Assembly (NCBI GenBank): GCA_028386065.3
Contig: JAKUCV010007537.1
Coordinates: forward strand, 330,632-394,631
Reading direction: 5' to 3'
Length of the DNA: 64,000 bases
Origin: Turnera subulata
Taxonomy: Eukaryota; Streptophyta; Magnoliopsida; Malpighiales; Passifloraceae
Shown: positions 23,854 through 35,317 of the stretch, one piece after another
How the letters are laid out: every line of letters starts with the position of its first letter
Position numbering within the stretch: the stretch's first letter is position 1
The notes under the pieces: generated by a model
Database searches by the model: none
What the model was told of the DNA's origin: nothing
The model's input: only the letters and a program-made list of their open reading frames with translations
Made by a program: the position numbers and the translations under genes

Positions 23854-25793
23854 AGTTCCTTTTTTCTGCCTGTATTGTGTATGCATGTCCTATCATTTTT
23901 CTGGAGTTTAATAAGTAAAAGTTACGATTGTTAAATGTTGTAAAATGTTACTTTCTTCTGTGTAACATGGTTTCTTTAAAATGATTACTCGAGTTGTAAA
24001 ATAAATAATAACAGGACCTGTGATGGAGTGAAGAGTGCCAACTAAATTCTGTTTTCCAATGACCATTTGTTGCTCATGTTGTTGCCATAATGCTGCAGTC
24101 GTATTCACTTCTGTGGAAGCTCTTTTTAAGATTATTGCAATAGTAATCAATGCTAGAAGACAAACATGCTAAACTATTGGCTGAATTTGTTCATCTGAGT
24201 AATCACAAATTTGTGATCCTAGCATTCTGTACCTTCATGATAATATCCCTCGCATCTTTTTGGTTCTAAAAGTCCTATCTGCTCTGAAAGTGAAAATTCT
24301 TGTAGCTGTAATTGTGTTCAGAAACTCTATCAGAGGTTCCTCATTCACCACGCAAGGTGTTGTAATCAAAGACTGAAGCTACTTTGGCTGGACTCGAACC
24401 TAAAACTTAGAAGGCTTGACTGGTGCATAGATTACAGTGCCAATGCTTGTGCAGATCAATTATGCTTGGGAATTATAATTTCAGGTTTTCTTCTTGTCAG
24501 AAACAGGTTGGAAAAAGTTATGCAGTCTCTTGTCTGAGAAGCGTTCATATTCAGGTTTGATTTCTTACAACTTACATTCATTCTGTACTCTGAAACTCGA
24601 TTCAAGTGCACGCTTTATTGAAAGCTTATGACAATGGAACTAAAATTGTGGAAAGCGAAGCACGAGGAATTGTAAAGCATGCAAGCCAACCACTATGTGT
24701 TTGTTGGTTACAAATTTACATGCGAAAACAGCTGGAGCCAAATATAGCTGAAACGGGAAAGGGATTTTAGATCCAAGCAATAAAATCATCAGCTCTTATG
24801 ACTCATTTTGACACAATCTGCTAACAGTTTGGGTTGGTTGGTTGTATCATGAGTTGACGGGTCTATGCTCATGGGACCATGATTGGATTGCAAAGGACCT
24901 TGAATGAGTTCACGGACTAAGTATTGGAGTTGTGGTAAGGTAGCTTGATCCAAAGAGCAATTCTGAATAGAATGATGTTGAAGATGGAATCGGGAGAGAA
25001 TTGACCTAACTTTGTCTTTTGTGTTTTAACCTGATAGCCCAATTTCTGGCAAAGACAATCATGTACCACGGGTTCTTCTGTGTTTCACCTAAAGCATGGG
25101 ATTTCTTCAGCGAAAACCCCGTCATGTGGTGATATTACATGATATCTCCATGATGACTGCTTAGCATCGAATATAAATGGAGATCTTAATGTTTGGTTCT
25201 GATGGATGCTTCGGGTGTGTTCACTCTTATTTCATTATTTTTTTTCCCATGTCAACGTCAAGAACTTAGTAATTTTTCTGTAACAAAATTTACTATGATG
25301 TCTGGTATTTGTGTTAGTTCTGTATGAAGTTGCTTGCTTTAGTCCTGTACTTGATGATAACACCACCGCTGGCGATTTCTAATGTTATGGTTCTTTTGAG
25401 ACGAAAACCTTTTAAAATCAGGCATTAAGAGACTTAACTTAGTCTGCATCATGTAGTACTGCAGAGAGAGAGTGAAAAGTAAGAAACCTCTACTATATTT
25501 CCAGACTGTTGTTTCTCTTCCGCATTTTATTTGAAACAAAATAGAAAAGCTAGAGCACACAATACTACTAGTCAAGCCTCAATCCATTCCCTTGCCAAAC
25601 TTTCGTGGAGACCAAACTTTAGCTCTTCTTAGGAGGACTACACTAGCTCCTGTAGACACACACGGTTCTCAAGGCTCCATAACTAAGGCATTGCATTTGC
25701 ATGTTCGTGTCTAACAAATGTTGACCGTACTTCTGACATTCAGGCAGTTCAGACTTCCCAAGTGGAAAAGGAATCATCCCAGCTCGTGCATAT
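23854..25793. other. Intergenic region between convergent Tm-1-like and P450 genes
   Basis: 3' untranslated sequences and AT-rich DNA. AATAAATAAT near 24000 could serve as a polyadenylation signal. No third gene is visible. A tRNA-like word GGACTCGAACC near 24394 does not fold into a tRNA. Confidence 0.5.
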
Positions 25794-28700
25794 TTATAAG
25801 GCCTTCAACGTTATAGGACAGCCACTCCTCAGTCTTGGAATGTGTGCCTTCTTTTCTAAGCTGGGGTCTAGATCATCAACTGTCCACCTGTATTATGACA
25901 GGAAAGACAAATTTCCGGGTAAAGGTTTGTCTTTTTACTTCCTTGTTGTGAAAAAATATATAATTTATTTCAAGTTACTCACTTGTATCCACCAGCCAAT
26001 CTGTGTAGAAATACCAGCATTGTTACTTTTGCCATGTTCATCCCTAAACATGTCCTAGGTCCTGACCCAAATGGTATGAAACTGTATGGCTTTTGCATCT
26101 CCTGAACACGAAGAGCATAATCATTGGTATAATCTTGTGCTAAAATCAGAAATAGTAGTAATTGACTACATGAACACAGAAAAAGGGCCAAGTGACAGGA
26201 AGTGATACGTCAAATCTTGAAGGGTCGAATTGCAGAGGATCCTTGTATAAATCTGAGTCGTAATGTATGCAAGTTGCGTCAATGTTTACATGCCATCCTT
26301 TCTTCACCTCAAAGCCTGAGTAAAACATGAGACGACAAGTTAAACATAGCAACATCTTTTCTTGATGGTTAACTGGTAAAATCACTTTAATTCTTGATGT
26401 CATTGTGTAGTGAGTGTTACCATCGATTATGCAATCATTTAGTACCACTCGGGGAAACCAGAGTAGAACATTTGACACTCTCAATGTTTCCTTGACAACC
26501 TGCACAATGAAGATGGTATTGTGTCATTCAACATACGATGCGAGGCTCTGTACCATCTTTTGGGTGTTAGATGGACTCTACCAGATTTTGGTAAAAGTTA
26601 AAACACGGTCATGTTAGAGTAGCGGTCACTTCCTACCTTTAAGCCGTAGGACATGCTGTTTAGATCTTCCAGGGAGAGCAAATCTCGATCTTTCTTAGTT
26701 CTGGATATGGATAGTTGTTCTTCCTGTAGTCAAAATATTTTGTTCATATTTCCTTGATTCAAATAAAAATAAATAAAGGCACATACTCTGAAATGCACTA
26801 TTCTGCTGGTTAGATTATGTCCTCATCCCGAATGATATAGGGAATCAATAGGTTACTATTTATCAGCAATCTAACATTCATCCATTTGCAAGGAGTTACT
26901 TTTAGTGGCATCAAAATCTTCACAAGTTGTATATGAAATAGTGATTTTGGAGCGTAGACCAGTGAAGTCTCACCCTGAGCCTGTCTTGGGCTTCTCTGTT
27001 ATCATCTAGGAATTTGACACTCCACATAATAGCAGCTGCAGTAGTTGTCTGTCCCGCAATTATCAATGTTAGTAAGTTATCCATAATCTCTGAATCATCA
27101 AGCTTTTCACTAGATGGATATGAATGTCTGTCTAACATTGACTGCAGGAAGTCATCATGAAATTCCTTGCCACTCCGTCTTCGCGCAATCATCCTTTTGA
27201 ATGTTTCCATGAGTCTTTGACGTGCCTGTTTTATCAAATTCTCGTTATTTTCTGCAGTTGCAAGATTAAATAAAATTTTGAAGGGTGCCACCTCTTCCTT
27301 CACAAACTGTTATGTATCTCGTGTCTGGACTTAGGTGGTCTCTATTGAAAGGAAAAAAAAAATGTTTTACCTTGATGCCTTTATAATATCTGGTGCCAGG
27401 GATCATGACAGGAAATGACAACATGGCATCTGAAACAGCAGTGCAGTCTTTCTCTATCTCTCTCAACACTGATTCCTCCGTGATACTCATTAGCATGTTG
27501 CACATTGCATCGAATGTCATCTACAGAGAAAAACATCTACCCATGTTGGTTGCGATGCTATACAAGAAAACCCCATCTAGTTCAGGTACAATGTTCTCAC
27601 CTTCATGCTGAAGTCAAGGACCACAAAACTTTTCCCACTCTCTTCTAATTTCTTCAGCCTTTGGGACAGCAATTCATCGAATTTCCGCACAAACTTGGCC
27701 AGAGAAGGCATGGAAAATGGATCTGATAGAAGACGTCTAATCCTTTTATGGCTCTCATGGGGTACACATAGTAAGCTCTTCTTTCCAACACAATCTCCCA
27801 TCGATTTAACATAGCCCTTGTTGAAATCCACAAAGTCTTTAGTGAATATTTTCTTGGCACCATCCGAGCTAGGAACAAACACGTGAATCTTGCCAAATAT
27901 TCTAGTTTTGAACCACTTCCCGTACCTGTTTCACCATTGCAATGATCAAGCTATTGTTGGGATGTTTTAACAACCACAATGTTTTGTTTGACAAGATAAA
28001 GATATGGATAGCACAGAATCACAAATGACAAGATACCAATGGTCTAGCCTACACCTATTAGGAAAGCAGGACATCATATCATCACTGTGGTAGTGATTAA
28101 TGTTGCCTCCACTAAAATACTCAAAAAATATCCGCCTGCTCTTGTTTGTTATATTTTGAAAAAAGGAGGGGAACTAAAAGTTGAAGTGATTTAGTGGTGC
28201 TAACCAAATAGGTATACAAGGTGGTGAAAAGTGGAAACCGGGCGTTAGATGAAACATTTTGACAACAATGGGATGTTTTTTACTCTTTTCTTGTAACCTT
28301 AACCTGCAGACAAAGTTATTTCGCTGGATACTCCGGAAAAAGTTGTTATAGGCTTGAATGGTTGATCATATCATGCGAAATATTAGTTGTTATTTGGTCA
28401 TAATGAAAAGTTCGTCAAGGTGAGGAAGAATTTATATTGATCTTAAACTTCATACTTTGTCTGTCATCTGCTTCATCGGTTTGGAGGAAGAAATATCGCA
28501 TCAAATATTGCCATTGATACTTGACAAGGAGAACATATAAAAGCTAACAGGCTACTACGCATGCGCTGTTGAGTTGAAGTGTGTTTTGTGAGAAAAAAAA
28601 AAACAGAAAAATAGAATCACTAACCATGATCTTCGAAGCCTGACAAAGTCGTAGCATCCTTTGGTACTATTAGTGGCTGAAAGAAAAGAAAATGTTTCAC

Positions 28701-28857
28701 CTATGAAGGGTATCCCAAGCCGGCCAGGGATGTTGCCTGCCACAGTCGATGATCTCCAAGCTTTTGTGGCGATAAATGTTACTGCTACTGTGAGCAACGT
28801 AAGCAGTAGAATATCATAATTGTTCTGCACAAGGAGGATAAGTTCTTTCAACATCAT
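25794..28857 (-). CDS. CYP722-like: Cytochrome P450, CYP85 clan, most like CYP722
   Basis: Nine exons (minus): 28857-28625, 27925-27601, 27520-27371, 27225-26974, 26723-26637, 26499-26421, 26315-26209, 26101-25983, 25887-25794; 481 residues, normal P450 length. An N-terminal membrane anchor (ILLLTLLTVAVTFIATKAW) is followed by the Pro/Gly hinge NIPGRLGIPFIGE. The I-helix oxygen-activation motif is AGQTTT (about residues 253-258). The K-helix ExxR is ETLR, the PERF-like element DPSRFD, and the heme loop FGSGPRTCLG with the axial Cys. The exon layout and phrases such as SMKMTFDAMCNML resemble CYP722 as I remember it; CYP722C enzymes act in strigolactone biosynthesis, while CYP722A/B roles are less settled. 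Subfamily is an inference. It should sit on the ER membrane. All catalytic motifs are intact. An in-frame Met at 28908 is possible but adds a poly-Lys run. Confidence 0.9.
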
Positions 28858-28911
28858 TTTCTTTTTTTTTTTCTTCGGAGCTGCGAATGTGCTATGATAT
28901 ACAAGCATAAA

Positions 28912-28919
28912 TATATATA
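28912..28919 (-). promoter_or_regulatory. Possible TATA box of the P450 gene
   Basis: TATATATA on the minus strand, about 55 bp before the chosen start codon. This would leave a short 5' UTR. Weak evidence only. Confidence 0.35.
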
Positions 28920-29059
28920 GAACAAAAAACTACTGGTGATTGAGTACGGCCAAAAAGGCCAACGATGCGACATTTAAAAATTGAAAATGCCTGACATCTT
29001 CTCTAGGATCTTTGGGCACGAAAAGCTCAAGATTCACGGGTACTAAAGGACAAGTTTCT

Positions 29060-29604
29060 CTCTCAAAGCTCATCTCCAAAGATACCCCGAAGCGTCAATC
29101 CCTCCAAGATGTTTCTAATGCCAGCACCTTCCCGCCCAACCTAAATGTTAGTCCAATCTTCCCCCGGACCTGCCACTTCCCCAGTTCTTCCCAATGCCAA
29201 TTACCCCGTAGTTTTTAACAATTTCAACCATTCAGCCCCTCCTCGACCCCGTAAAAACCAAAATCATACGGTGGTGGTTCTTACAGAAGACGACCATCGT
29301 ATGGTTTTCTCTCCAGGTGCTTCCAGCTCGGGTGTAGCAGGGGACCGACTGCCGGATACTTTCCATCCTCGCTGACCTATCACAACCCTTGTCCTTGTAT
29401 CATCAGTCATTTAATGTGATATTCTGTATTTTGGATGCTTTCCCTGTCCCGAGTATCAGGGATGTTGATTTCCTATCATGTTGTTTCTGTATTGCTATCA
29501 GCATGTCTCTTGTATAAGATAGGAGTCGATTTGAGCTACCGACTTCTAACCATGTACTCAGCTCACGTATATTTTTAAATATACCTCCCGGTTTCGACCA
29601 AAAA
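29060..29604 (+). mobile_element. 5'-truncated LINE fragment with 15-bp target duplication
   Basis: Direct repeats AAAGGACAAGTTTCT flank the segment (29045-29059 and 29605-29619). The 3' end reads CGGTTTCGACC followed by an A tail, the same TTTCGA-YY-A(n) end as the other LINEs here. The 5' half has an open frame (about 29145-29375) ending VVLTEDDHRMVFSPGASSSG, then VAGDRLPDTFHPR and stop. This looks like the tail of an ORF1; about 230 bp of non-coding 3' sequence follows with no ORF2 visible. Confidence 0.8.
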
Positions 29605-29619
29605 AAAGGACAAGTTTCT

Positions 29620-30255
29620 ATGCCGTGATAATATGCCGCACTTGATGTCTATGATTGTTCTCCTGAAACCGACCCCTGGAATAAAATAGAATGAGCTTGA
29701 TTTTTTTGACAATAACAGGCCTAATGGATCACACCAAAGTTGGGTTTCAAAATGCATTTTCACAATTTTCTGGAGATGTGATCTATAAATGTCATATAGA
29801 TCGAGTCACCCCTTAGGCTCCCACTAACTCTTGACACCGAATCCTCGTGGCGTCAAATCGAAATCACAAAGAGTTTTGATGATTATGAAGGGTGCAAAGG
29901 AGTGGTAATTTGATTTGTCTCGGTCACTCACGTGGATTATTGCATGAGGAATCCCACTAGGAGAGGTTAAGATAAGTGAGATAGCAGGATGGAACTTGGT
30001 ATTGATTTGCGCGTCTCTATCATTTATGCTTCGAATAGAATGGAATGATGTTGCAATCCTTGTATAATTTAGTCGGTACGTAGCAGATTAGGTGAACCCT
30101 ATACATCTGTTGGGTAAGGAGCTAATTTTTTGAAAAGAAATTTATGTTCTGTTGTTCCAAGAGAAACAAGGTTGAGACTTGGCTTATAATCAACCAATTC
30201 AACCGATTTTAGTTGATTAATCATATGTTGAATTCAACCAGTTTTTAGTGTGGAT
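29620..30255. other. Intergenic, nothing recognised
   Basis: No gene-like sequence seen. Confidence 0.5.
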
Positions 30256-30271
30256 ATTAACTTAAAGTTTT

Positions 30272-30964
30272 TTTTTTTTTTTGTCGAAAGAGTCATGGTA
30301 TTTCATTCATCAAGAAGCATCAATACATATAATACTCATCAGAGCTTGTGGATGAATCACTGTCCATCCTGTGTTACAAAGCAAAGCCATCATGTTTTTT
30401 GCAATCCAATCTGCAGCAGCATTTGCTGACCTATGAACTTTAAGAAAAGAGCATTCCTGCAAACTATTTGCAAGGTATTTAATTTGCTGCACTATAGTAT
30501 CAATCTCCCAAGAAGTATTTGTACCATCAACTAATGCTTGCCAAACCAAAAGCGAGTCAGTCTCAATGGATACTTCATTGTACCCTCTAGCAATGGCTAG
30601 AGTGACTGCCTCCTTGACAGCTAAAGCTTCAGCCGCCAAGAAAGAGTTAGCATGAATTCTCTTGATCACACCATCAATCTGAGATGGCTAGAGTGACTGC
30701 CTCCTTGACAGCTAAAGCTTCAGCCGCCAAGAAAGAGTTAGCATGAATTCTCTTGATCACACCATCAATCTGAGATTTTTTCGAAAAATACGAACATCCA
30801 GATTTTCTTCTTGTGGTGTCAAAAAACGAAGTAATTTCTATTCTACCTTCTCAGAATTCATTCTTCAACTCAAAAGAATTCGCATGAATTCTCTTGACCA
30901 CACCATCAATCATCTTACCCTCACTGTTGCGACAGCATACACCAATACCCACAACTTCAGCATC
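30272..30964 (-). mobile_element. LINE 3' fragment (RNase H domain) with 16-bp target duplication
   Basis: On the minus strand, a poly(A) tract (T's at 30268-30282) follows TTTCGAC. Target duplications ATTAACTTAAAGTTTT lie at 30256-30271 and 30965-30980. The coding part (30310-30669) is the RNase H-like C-terminal domain of a plant LINE ORF2: AAEALAVKEAVTLAIARGY, VSIETDSLLVWQALVDG, and FLKVHRSANAAADWIAK with the conserved E, D and H/N-A-D features. It is 5'-truncated and internally rearranged by a 91-bp tandem duplication plus an inserted stretch of about 100 bp (30776-30880). Confidence 0.85.
30593..30774 (-). repeat. 91-bp perfect tandem duplication inside the LINE fragment
   Basis: Two identical 91-bp copies, 30593-30683 and 30684-30774, each starting ATGGCTAGAGTGACTGCCTC. 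A diverged third match to the end of the unit (CGCATGAATTCTCTTGACCACACC) occurs at about 30881-30910, where the normal LINE sequence resumes. Confidence 0.92.
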
Positions 30965-30980
30965 ATTAACTTAAAGTTTT

Positions 30981-31885
30981 GGATCTCGTTATTCTTAACT
31001 TAGCGATAAACTATAAAGATAATATATTTTACACGATTGATACTTGAACTAGGCGCCTTCAGCCATAAGACGGCCTTAGTATTAAATTATAGAGATATTA
31101 ATTTAATACGATACCAAATGCTTTCAGAATGACGAATTCAAGACATTGTAACATGTTGAAAAAGGCTTAATCATGCTACTAAAAAAACTGAAGAAAAAGA
31201 AGTACGTATAATCCAGAAATACTGTCCGTCCATATTGGCAGCATTTGACAAAGGTCAATTATTTAAAGTTGTGGGCCTTCGAGTTTCAAAGAGTTTTTGC
31301 CGATCTGCTTACCAAAAGAAAAATTTGTGAACGAAAGTCGGGTTAGATTTTTGTTTTCTTTATGCCCATTTAGTATTCAAGTTTTGGGCTGATTGATTTA
31401 AATTCAAACCGAGGCTTCCATCTATTTGTGGTGGTGGGTGAGTCTCTAAATAAAAATATGCAAAAGAACTCAAGACTTTATTTAATCGGGATCAAATCGC
31501 TAACACTTGGACCCGTCCAAATTCAGATTAGTTTGAATTGCAAGTAAATAGATCTTGAATTGGAATTTTGGTGTGTGCAAAAAGTTTTGGTTGGAAGACT
31601 TATTTAGCATACCAGATCCAAATTAGTTTGGGCGAGCTTATATTATAAGAATATTATTTACTTTTAAACTTTTAAAATATTATATTTTTCAACTTTTGTA
31701 TTAAATTTTTGAAAATTTAAAAAATATTAATCTACTATCCAACTCTAATTCCACCCTATTCTGTGAACTTTATTCTTTACCTGGTGGTTTGTCGTGAAGA
31801 TAGACTCGGAAATCAAACTTTTGAAGCACTATGCTTAGAAATCAACACCACAAAAATTAACCACAAAAAAAAAAAATCTTTGCAG
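30981..31885. other. AT-rich intergenic with a possible decayed SINE
   Basis: A minus-strand block GAGACTCACCCACCACCAC (about 31431-31450) resembles the SINE body motif, preceded on that strand by TTTGATCCCGATT (B-box-like), but the rest is too diverged to be certain. Confidence 0.3.
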
Positions 31886-32919
31886 GTTTCGGTTGGGTTA
31901 ATTATGTTTGGACCCCCTGAATTCAAGTTTATTTTTCAATAACCACTCGAACTTTTTTTTTCATCAATTCACCACCTGAATTCTCAATTTCGTTCCAATT
32001 GGTGCTTCCGTCCATGTGCCATGGGTTCCGTCAGTTGCACAAACGGAAATCACGGATTGGCGACACGTGTTTAAATCTTAGCCGCCCATTTTGCCTATTA
32101 AAGTTATTTCAACATAAAATTAAATAAAATTTAAAAAAATAAAAAAGGAAAAAGGAAAAGAGATAAATCTCAAATTTCTTTTTTTCTTCTTTTTTTTCTC
32201 CTCCTTCCCGCACTCTTTTTTCTTCTCTTTTTTTTCTCTTTTTTTTTTCCTCCCTCCTTCTCGCTACCCATTTTTTTCTCTTCTTTTTTTCTTTTCTTTC
32301 TCTTCTTCCTCCCCCCATGCTCCTCGCTCCTCCTCCTCGCCGCCCATACCTCATCACCACCACTACCGGACTGCCACCCTCCACCATCATCAAACATCAC
32401 GCCATAGCCATCAAACACCGGGCCACTACAGCGACCTCCGTCAACAACCACAACCCGGTCAATAACCCGAGCCACACCCACAACCGAGCCCCTCCAGAAC
32501 CACCACCCAGAGACGAACAGCCGACTGCCAAAATAGCCAACCCGCCCACCAAAACACCACCGCCCGAAACCCAATAACAAACCCGACCACCAAAACACAA
32601 TACAAACCCGTCGCCATTAACATAGAACAAATCAAAACCCGCCATCATCAACACCCACACAACAAACCCAATTAGACACAGTACCCAGAAATCAAAGAGA
32701 AGAATAGGAAGAGGAAGGGACATCAGCAGCTTACCCAATTTGATATAATCTGTGAGCTCCGCTCTTGCAATAGGGATAGGATACATGAGACTGCTTATGA
32801 TTTGTCGGAATTGAGGATGTGGTTTAATCCGGAGTGACGCGTCGGTGTTTACGTGTTATGTGTGGTTGTGTTTGGTTTTGGTGATGTGCAGTAGTTTGGT
32901 GGTTGGTTGATTGGAGAAG

Positions 32920-33369
32920 ATGTTAACGAAGTTCGAGACGAAGAGTAACAGAGTGAAGGGACTGAGTTTTCATAGTAAGCGGCCATGGATCCTTGCAAAT
33001 CTCCACAGCGATGTGATCCAGCTATGGGATTATCGCATGGGGATGCTGATTGATCGGTTCGACGAGCATGATGGCCCTGTTCGTGGTGTGCATTTCCACA
33101 AATCTCAGTTGGGGGATGATCTGGCAGAACATGGAGGCATTCTTCTGGAGCAGGTTGAGCCTGGACTAGCCGGGGATCTGGCGGGCACCAGCGATGACGA
33201 TGTAGAGGTTAGAGCCGGCGGTGACGGAGTAGTCGGTGGAGGCGAGGATCTTGGTGCGAGGGAGGAAGGCGGCAACTACTGGAGGTCGAGCATCTCACCG
33301 TGGAGCTTTTCAGGGAGGGCGTCGATGAGGGCGAGCTGGTCGGCGAGGTCCTGGGTGATACCAGGCTAG
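32920..33369 (+). pseudogene. Chimeric open frame: coatomer alpha N-terminus joined to antisense LDH
   Basis: The first 63 codons ([20 protein letters not shown], then [20 protein letters not shown], then [23 protein letters not shown]) match the start of coatomer subunit alpha, including its first WD40 repeat, with few changes (for example D in HSDVIQLW where G is usual). At about 33108 the sequence switches to lactate dehydrogenase DNA in the opposite orientation, and the frame stays open across it to 33369, giving about 150 codons (149 from the coatomer Met). Preceded by TGTGCAG, possibly the captured 5' UTR intron acceptor. Whether it is expressed is unknown; the fusion half has no protein logic of its own. 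Confidence 0.8.
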
Positions 33370-33372
33370 GGG
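33109..33372 (-). pseudogene. Captured L-lactate dehydrogenase fragment
   Basis: On the minus strand one frame reads [20 protein letters not shown], then GEMLDLQ and a stop. After a frameshift/deletion the LDH sequence continues as [20 protein letters not shown], then AGARQIPG, stop, [18 protein letters not shown]. These are the NAD-binding-fold blocks of plant L-LDH (GEMLDLQ, AGARQ, SRLNLLQRN). The segment lacks the residues normally between MLDLQ and PRTK and has internal stops, so it is a dead fragment carried by the Pack-MULE. Confidence 0.8.
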
Positions 33373-33893
33373 AAGGAGGGGCGGCGAGGAGCACGGGGAG
33401 GAAGAAGAAAAAAAGAGGAAGAGAAATAAAGAAGAAGGGAGGAGAAAAAGAAAAGAGAAGAAAAAAGGAAGAAGGAAAAAAAGAAGAGAAAAAAGGGCAG
33501 CGGGGAGGAGGGAGGAAAAAAAGAAAAGAGAAAAAAAGGAAGAAGAAAAAAAAGAGAAGAAAAAAGAGTGCGGGAAGGAGGAGAAAAAAAAAAGAAGAAA
33601 AGAAAGAAATTTGAGATTTATCTCTTTTCCTTTTTTCTTTTTTTTTTAATTTTATTTAATTTTATGTTGAAATAACTTTAATAGGCAAAATGGGCGGTTA
33701 AGATTTAAACACGTGTCGCCAATCCATGATTTCCGTTTGTGCAGCTGACGGAATCCATGGGCACATGGACGGAAGCACCGATTGGAACGAAATTGAGAGT
33801 TCAGGTGGTGAATTGACGAAAAAAAAAGTTCGAGTGGTGATTGAAAAATAAACTAAAATTCAGGGGTCCAAACATAATTAACCCGTTTCGGTT

Positions 33894-34284
33894 GGATGAG
33901 TTTGATTTTAAAACCCTTTTGTCAAGATATCCATTATCCACTACCCCACACACATTCAATTCAAGTGCCCAATCCGTAACAAATTAGGAATGGACCCTAA
34001 TTAACGCAACAATCAAAAAAGTCCATCCACAAGTAGTGGACTTGACGAGAAAGCCCAGTGCATACTGTCAAGTGTCAACCGTCAAGGTCTATTTCATACT
34101 TTCCCCGAAGCGATTCCTACAATGTCTACGAACTGATGGATGAAAGGCTTTTTACCTTATACGGCACGTCCAGGACTCGTCAGGTCGACAGCTTTGATTT
34201 CTTTATTTTTTTTCTTCTGATTAGAAGTAACCATTTTATTAGTTTTTTTTAACATAAATAACTGTTGAACAAAATAAATGATTT
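33894..34284. other. Intergenic, nothing recognised
   Basis: Unremarkable sequence between the Pack-MULE and a SINE remnant. Confidence 0.5.
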
Positions 34285-34285
34285 T

Positions 34286-34416
34286 GGCTTAAGCGAGGTC
34301 TCGGGTTCGAGTTTTACTGTCCATGTACGCAAAAAATTTCCATTGGGAGACTCCGGGGTCGAATCCGGATTAGTCGAAGTAAAGTTCCGGATACACTTTG
34401 GGAAACCAAAAAAAAT
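34286..34416 (+). mobile_element. tRNA-derived SINE (copy 3), 5'-truncated
   Basis: Shares TTAAGCGAGGTCTCGGGTTC (B box GGGTTCGAG), GTACGCA, GGGAGACTC and the 3' end TTTGGGAAACC-A(n) with copy 1. The A-box region is missing. No convincing target duplication. Confidence 0.75.
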
Positions 34417-35317
34417 AGATGCCATTTGTTACATTTTTTTAAATTCGTTTTCGGTATCTGGCCTTATGCATGCAACTAACTCAGAATCAGACAATGGTTT
34501 TACCCATTATAAGGGCCATTCGCTTCCCTCAATCCTATTTCTTCTATTCACTAGGTAGGGTTTGATTGCAATACCTTATTTATTTAAAGACACTAAGCAA
34601 ATAGTGTCTTGTTTAATGACCAAAACAAGGAAATCAAATGATTTTTTTTAAAAAAAAATGTTGTAGTGGCAAGGCTTTTTATACAACACCAAAGTTGAGA
34701 TCAGTTAGGCAATATTTTGTGACGAAAAATCTGATGCGCGTTTTCAATATTTTGTGGCAATGTAAAAGAAGGAAATCTACTAAATATACAAAAAAAGAAG
34801 GAAATCTAAGATAGATATTAGATGTGAGTTTATCATCCAATACTTAATTAACCAGATAGATTAATACATGGGAGTCTACGCCACATTACTGCATAATTAA
34901 CATATAACATCATATATCTTGTGCTCTCAATAGCATATTATTCCTTCAGAATCGGTTGCTTGCAATCTTCTATGCGTGATTTAGGTGGATGTTAAGGATT
35001 TGCCCAAGAATCACGCTCTGAGAATCAGATATCAGCTTCCATGTATGACATATTCCTAATAACCCTAAACTCCAACGAATCGGTTGACGTTTTAATTGAA
35101 TTTTCCAAGTCCATATGAAAGTCTATCCGGACCATCATTGGAAGAAAAAAAAAACATTGATAGTTCCGGGAAATTGTAGACAGGAAAATTTTCTACATTC
35201 CCCTTCATTTAAACCAACAAATGAAAATCAAGAAATTGCACCACATTTCTAACCAAACATCAAGGTGATGAACATATAGTATTATCGCCAAACCATATCA
35301 ACTCAAACAAAACACTT
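34417..35317. other. Intergenic and upstream region of AAA-ATPase 1
   Basis: AT-rich sequence; no gene recognised. Confidence 0.5.

Larger units (their letters stand above)
31895..33884. mobile_element. Complete Pack-MULE with 9-bp target duplication
   Basis: Long inverted terminal arms of about 450-500 bp (31895 to about 32342, and about 33376-33884) begin GGGTTAATTATGTTTGGACC at each end. A perfect 9-bp duplication GTTTCGGTT flanks the element (31886-31894 and 33885-33893). No transposase is present. Each arm ends in a purine- or pyrimidine-rich low-complexity tract. The interior (about 32343-33375) is GC-richer and holds fragments of at least two host genes: coatomer alpha (plus strand) and L-lactate dehydrogenase (minus strand). 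A third segment at 32400-32800 is unidentified. Confidence 0.92.

Noticed and set aside
24380..24480. tRNA-like or SINE-like word GGACTCGAACC
   Set aside because: No acceptor stem, no A box at the right distance, no flanking duplication.
32109..32598. Gly/Val-rich and Lys-rich open frames
   Set aside because: Low-complexity arm and unidentified captured DNA of the Pack-MULE; no domain.
33300..33614. Lys/Arg/Glu-rich open frame
   Set aside because: It is the translation of a purine-rich low-complexity arm of the Pack-MULE.
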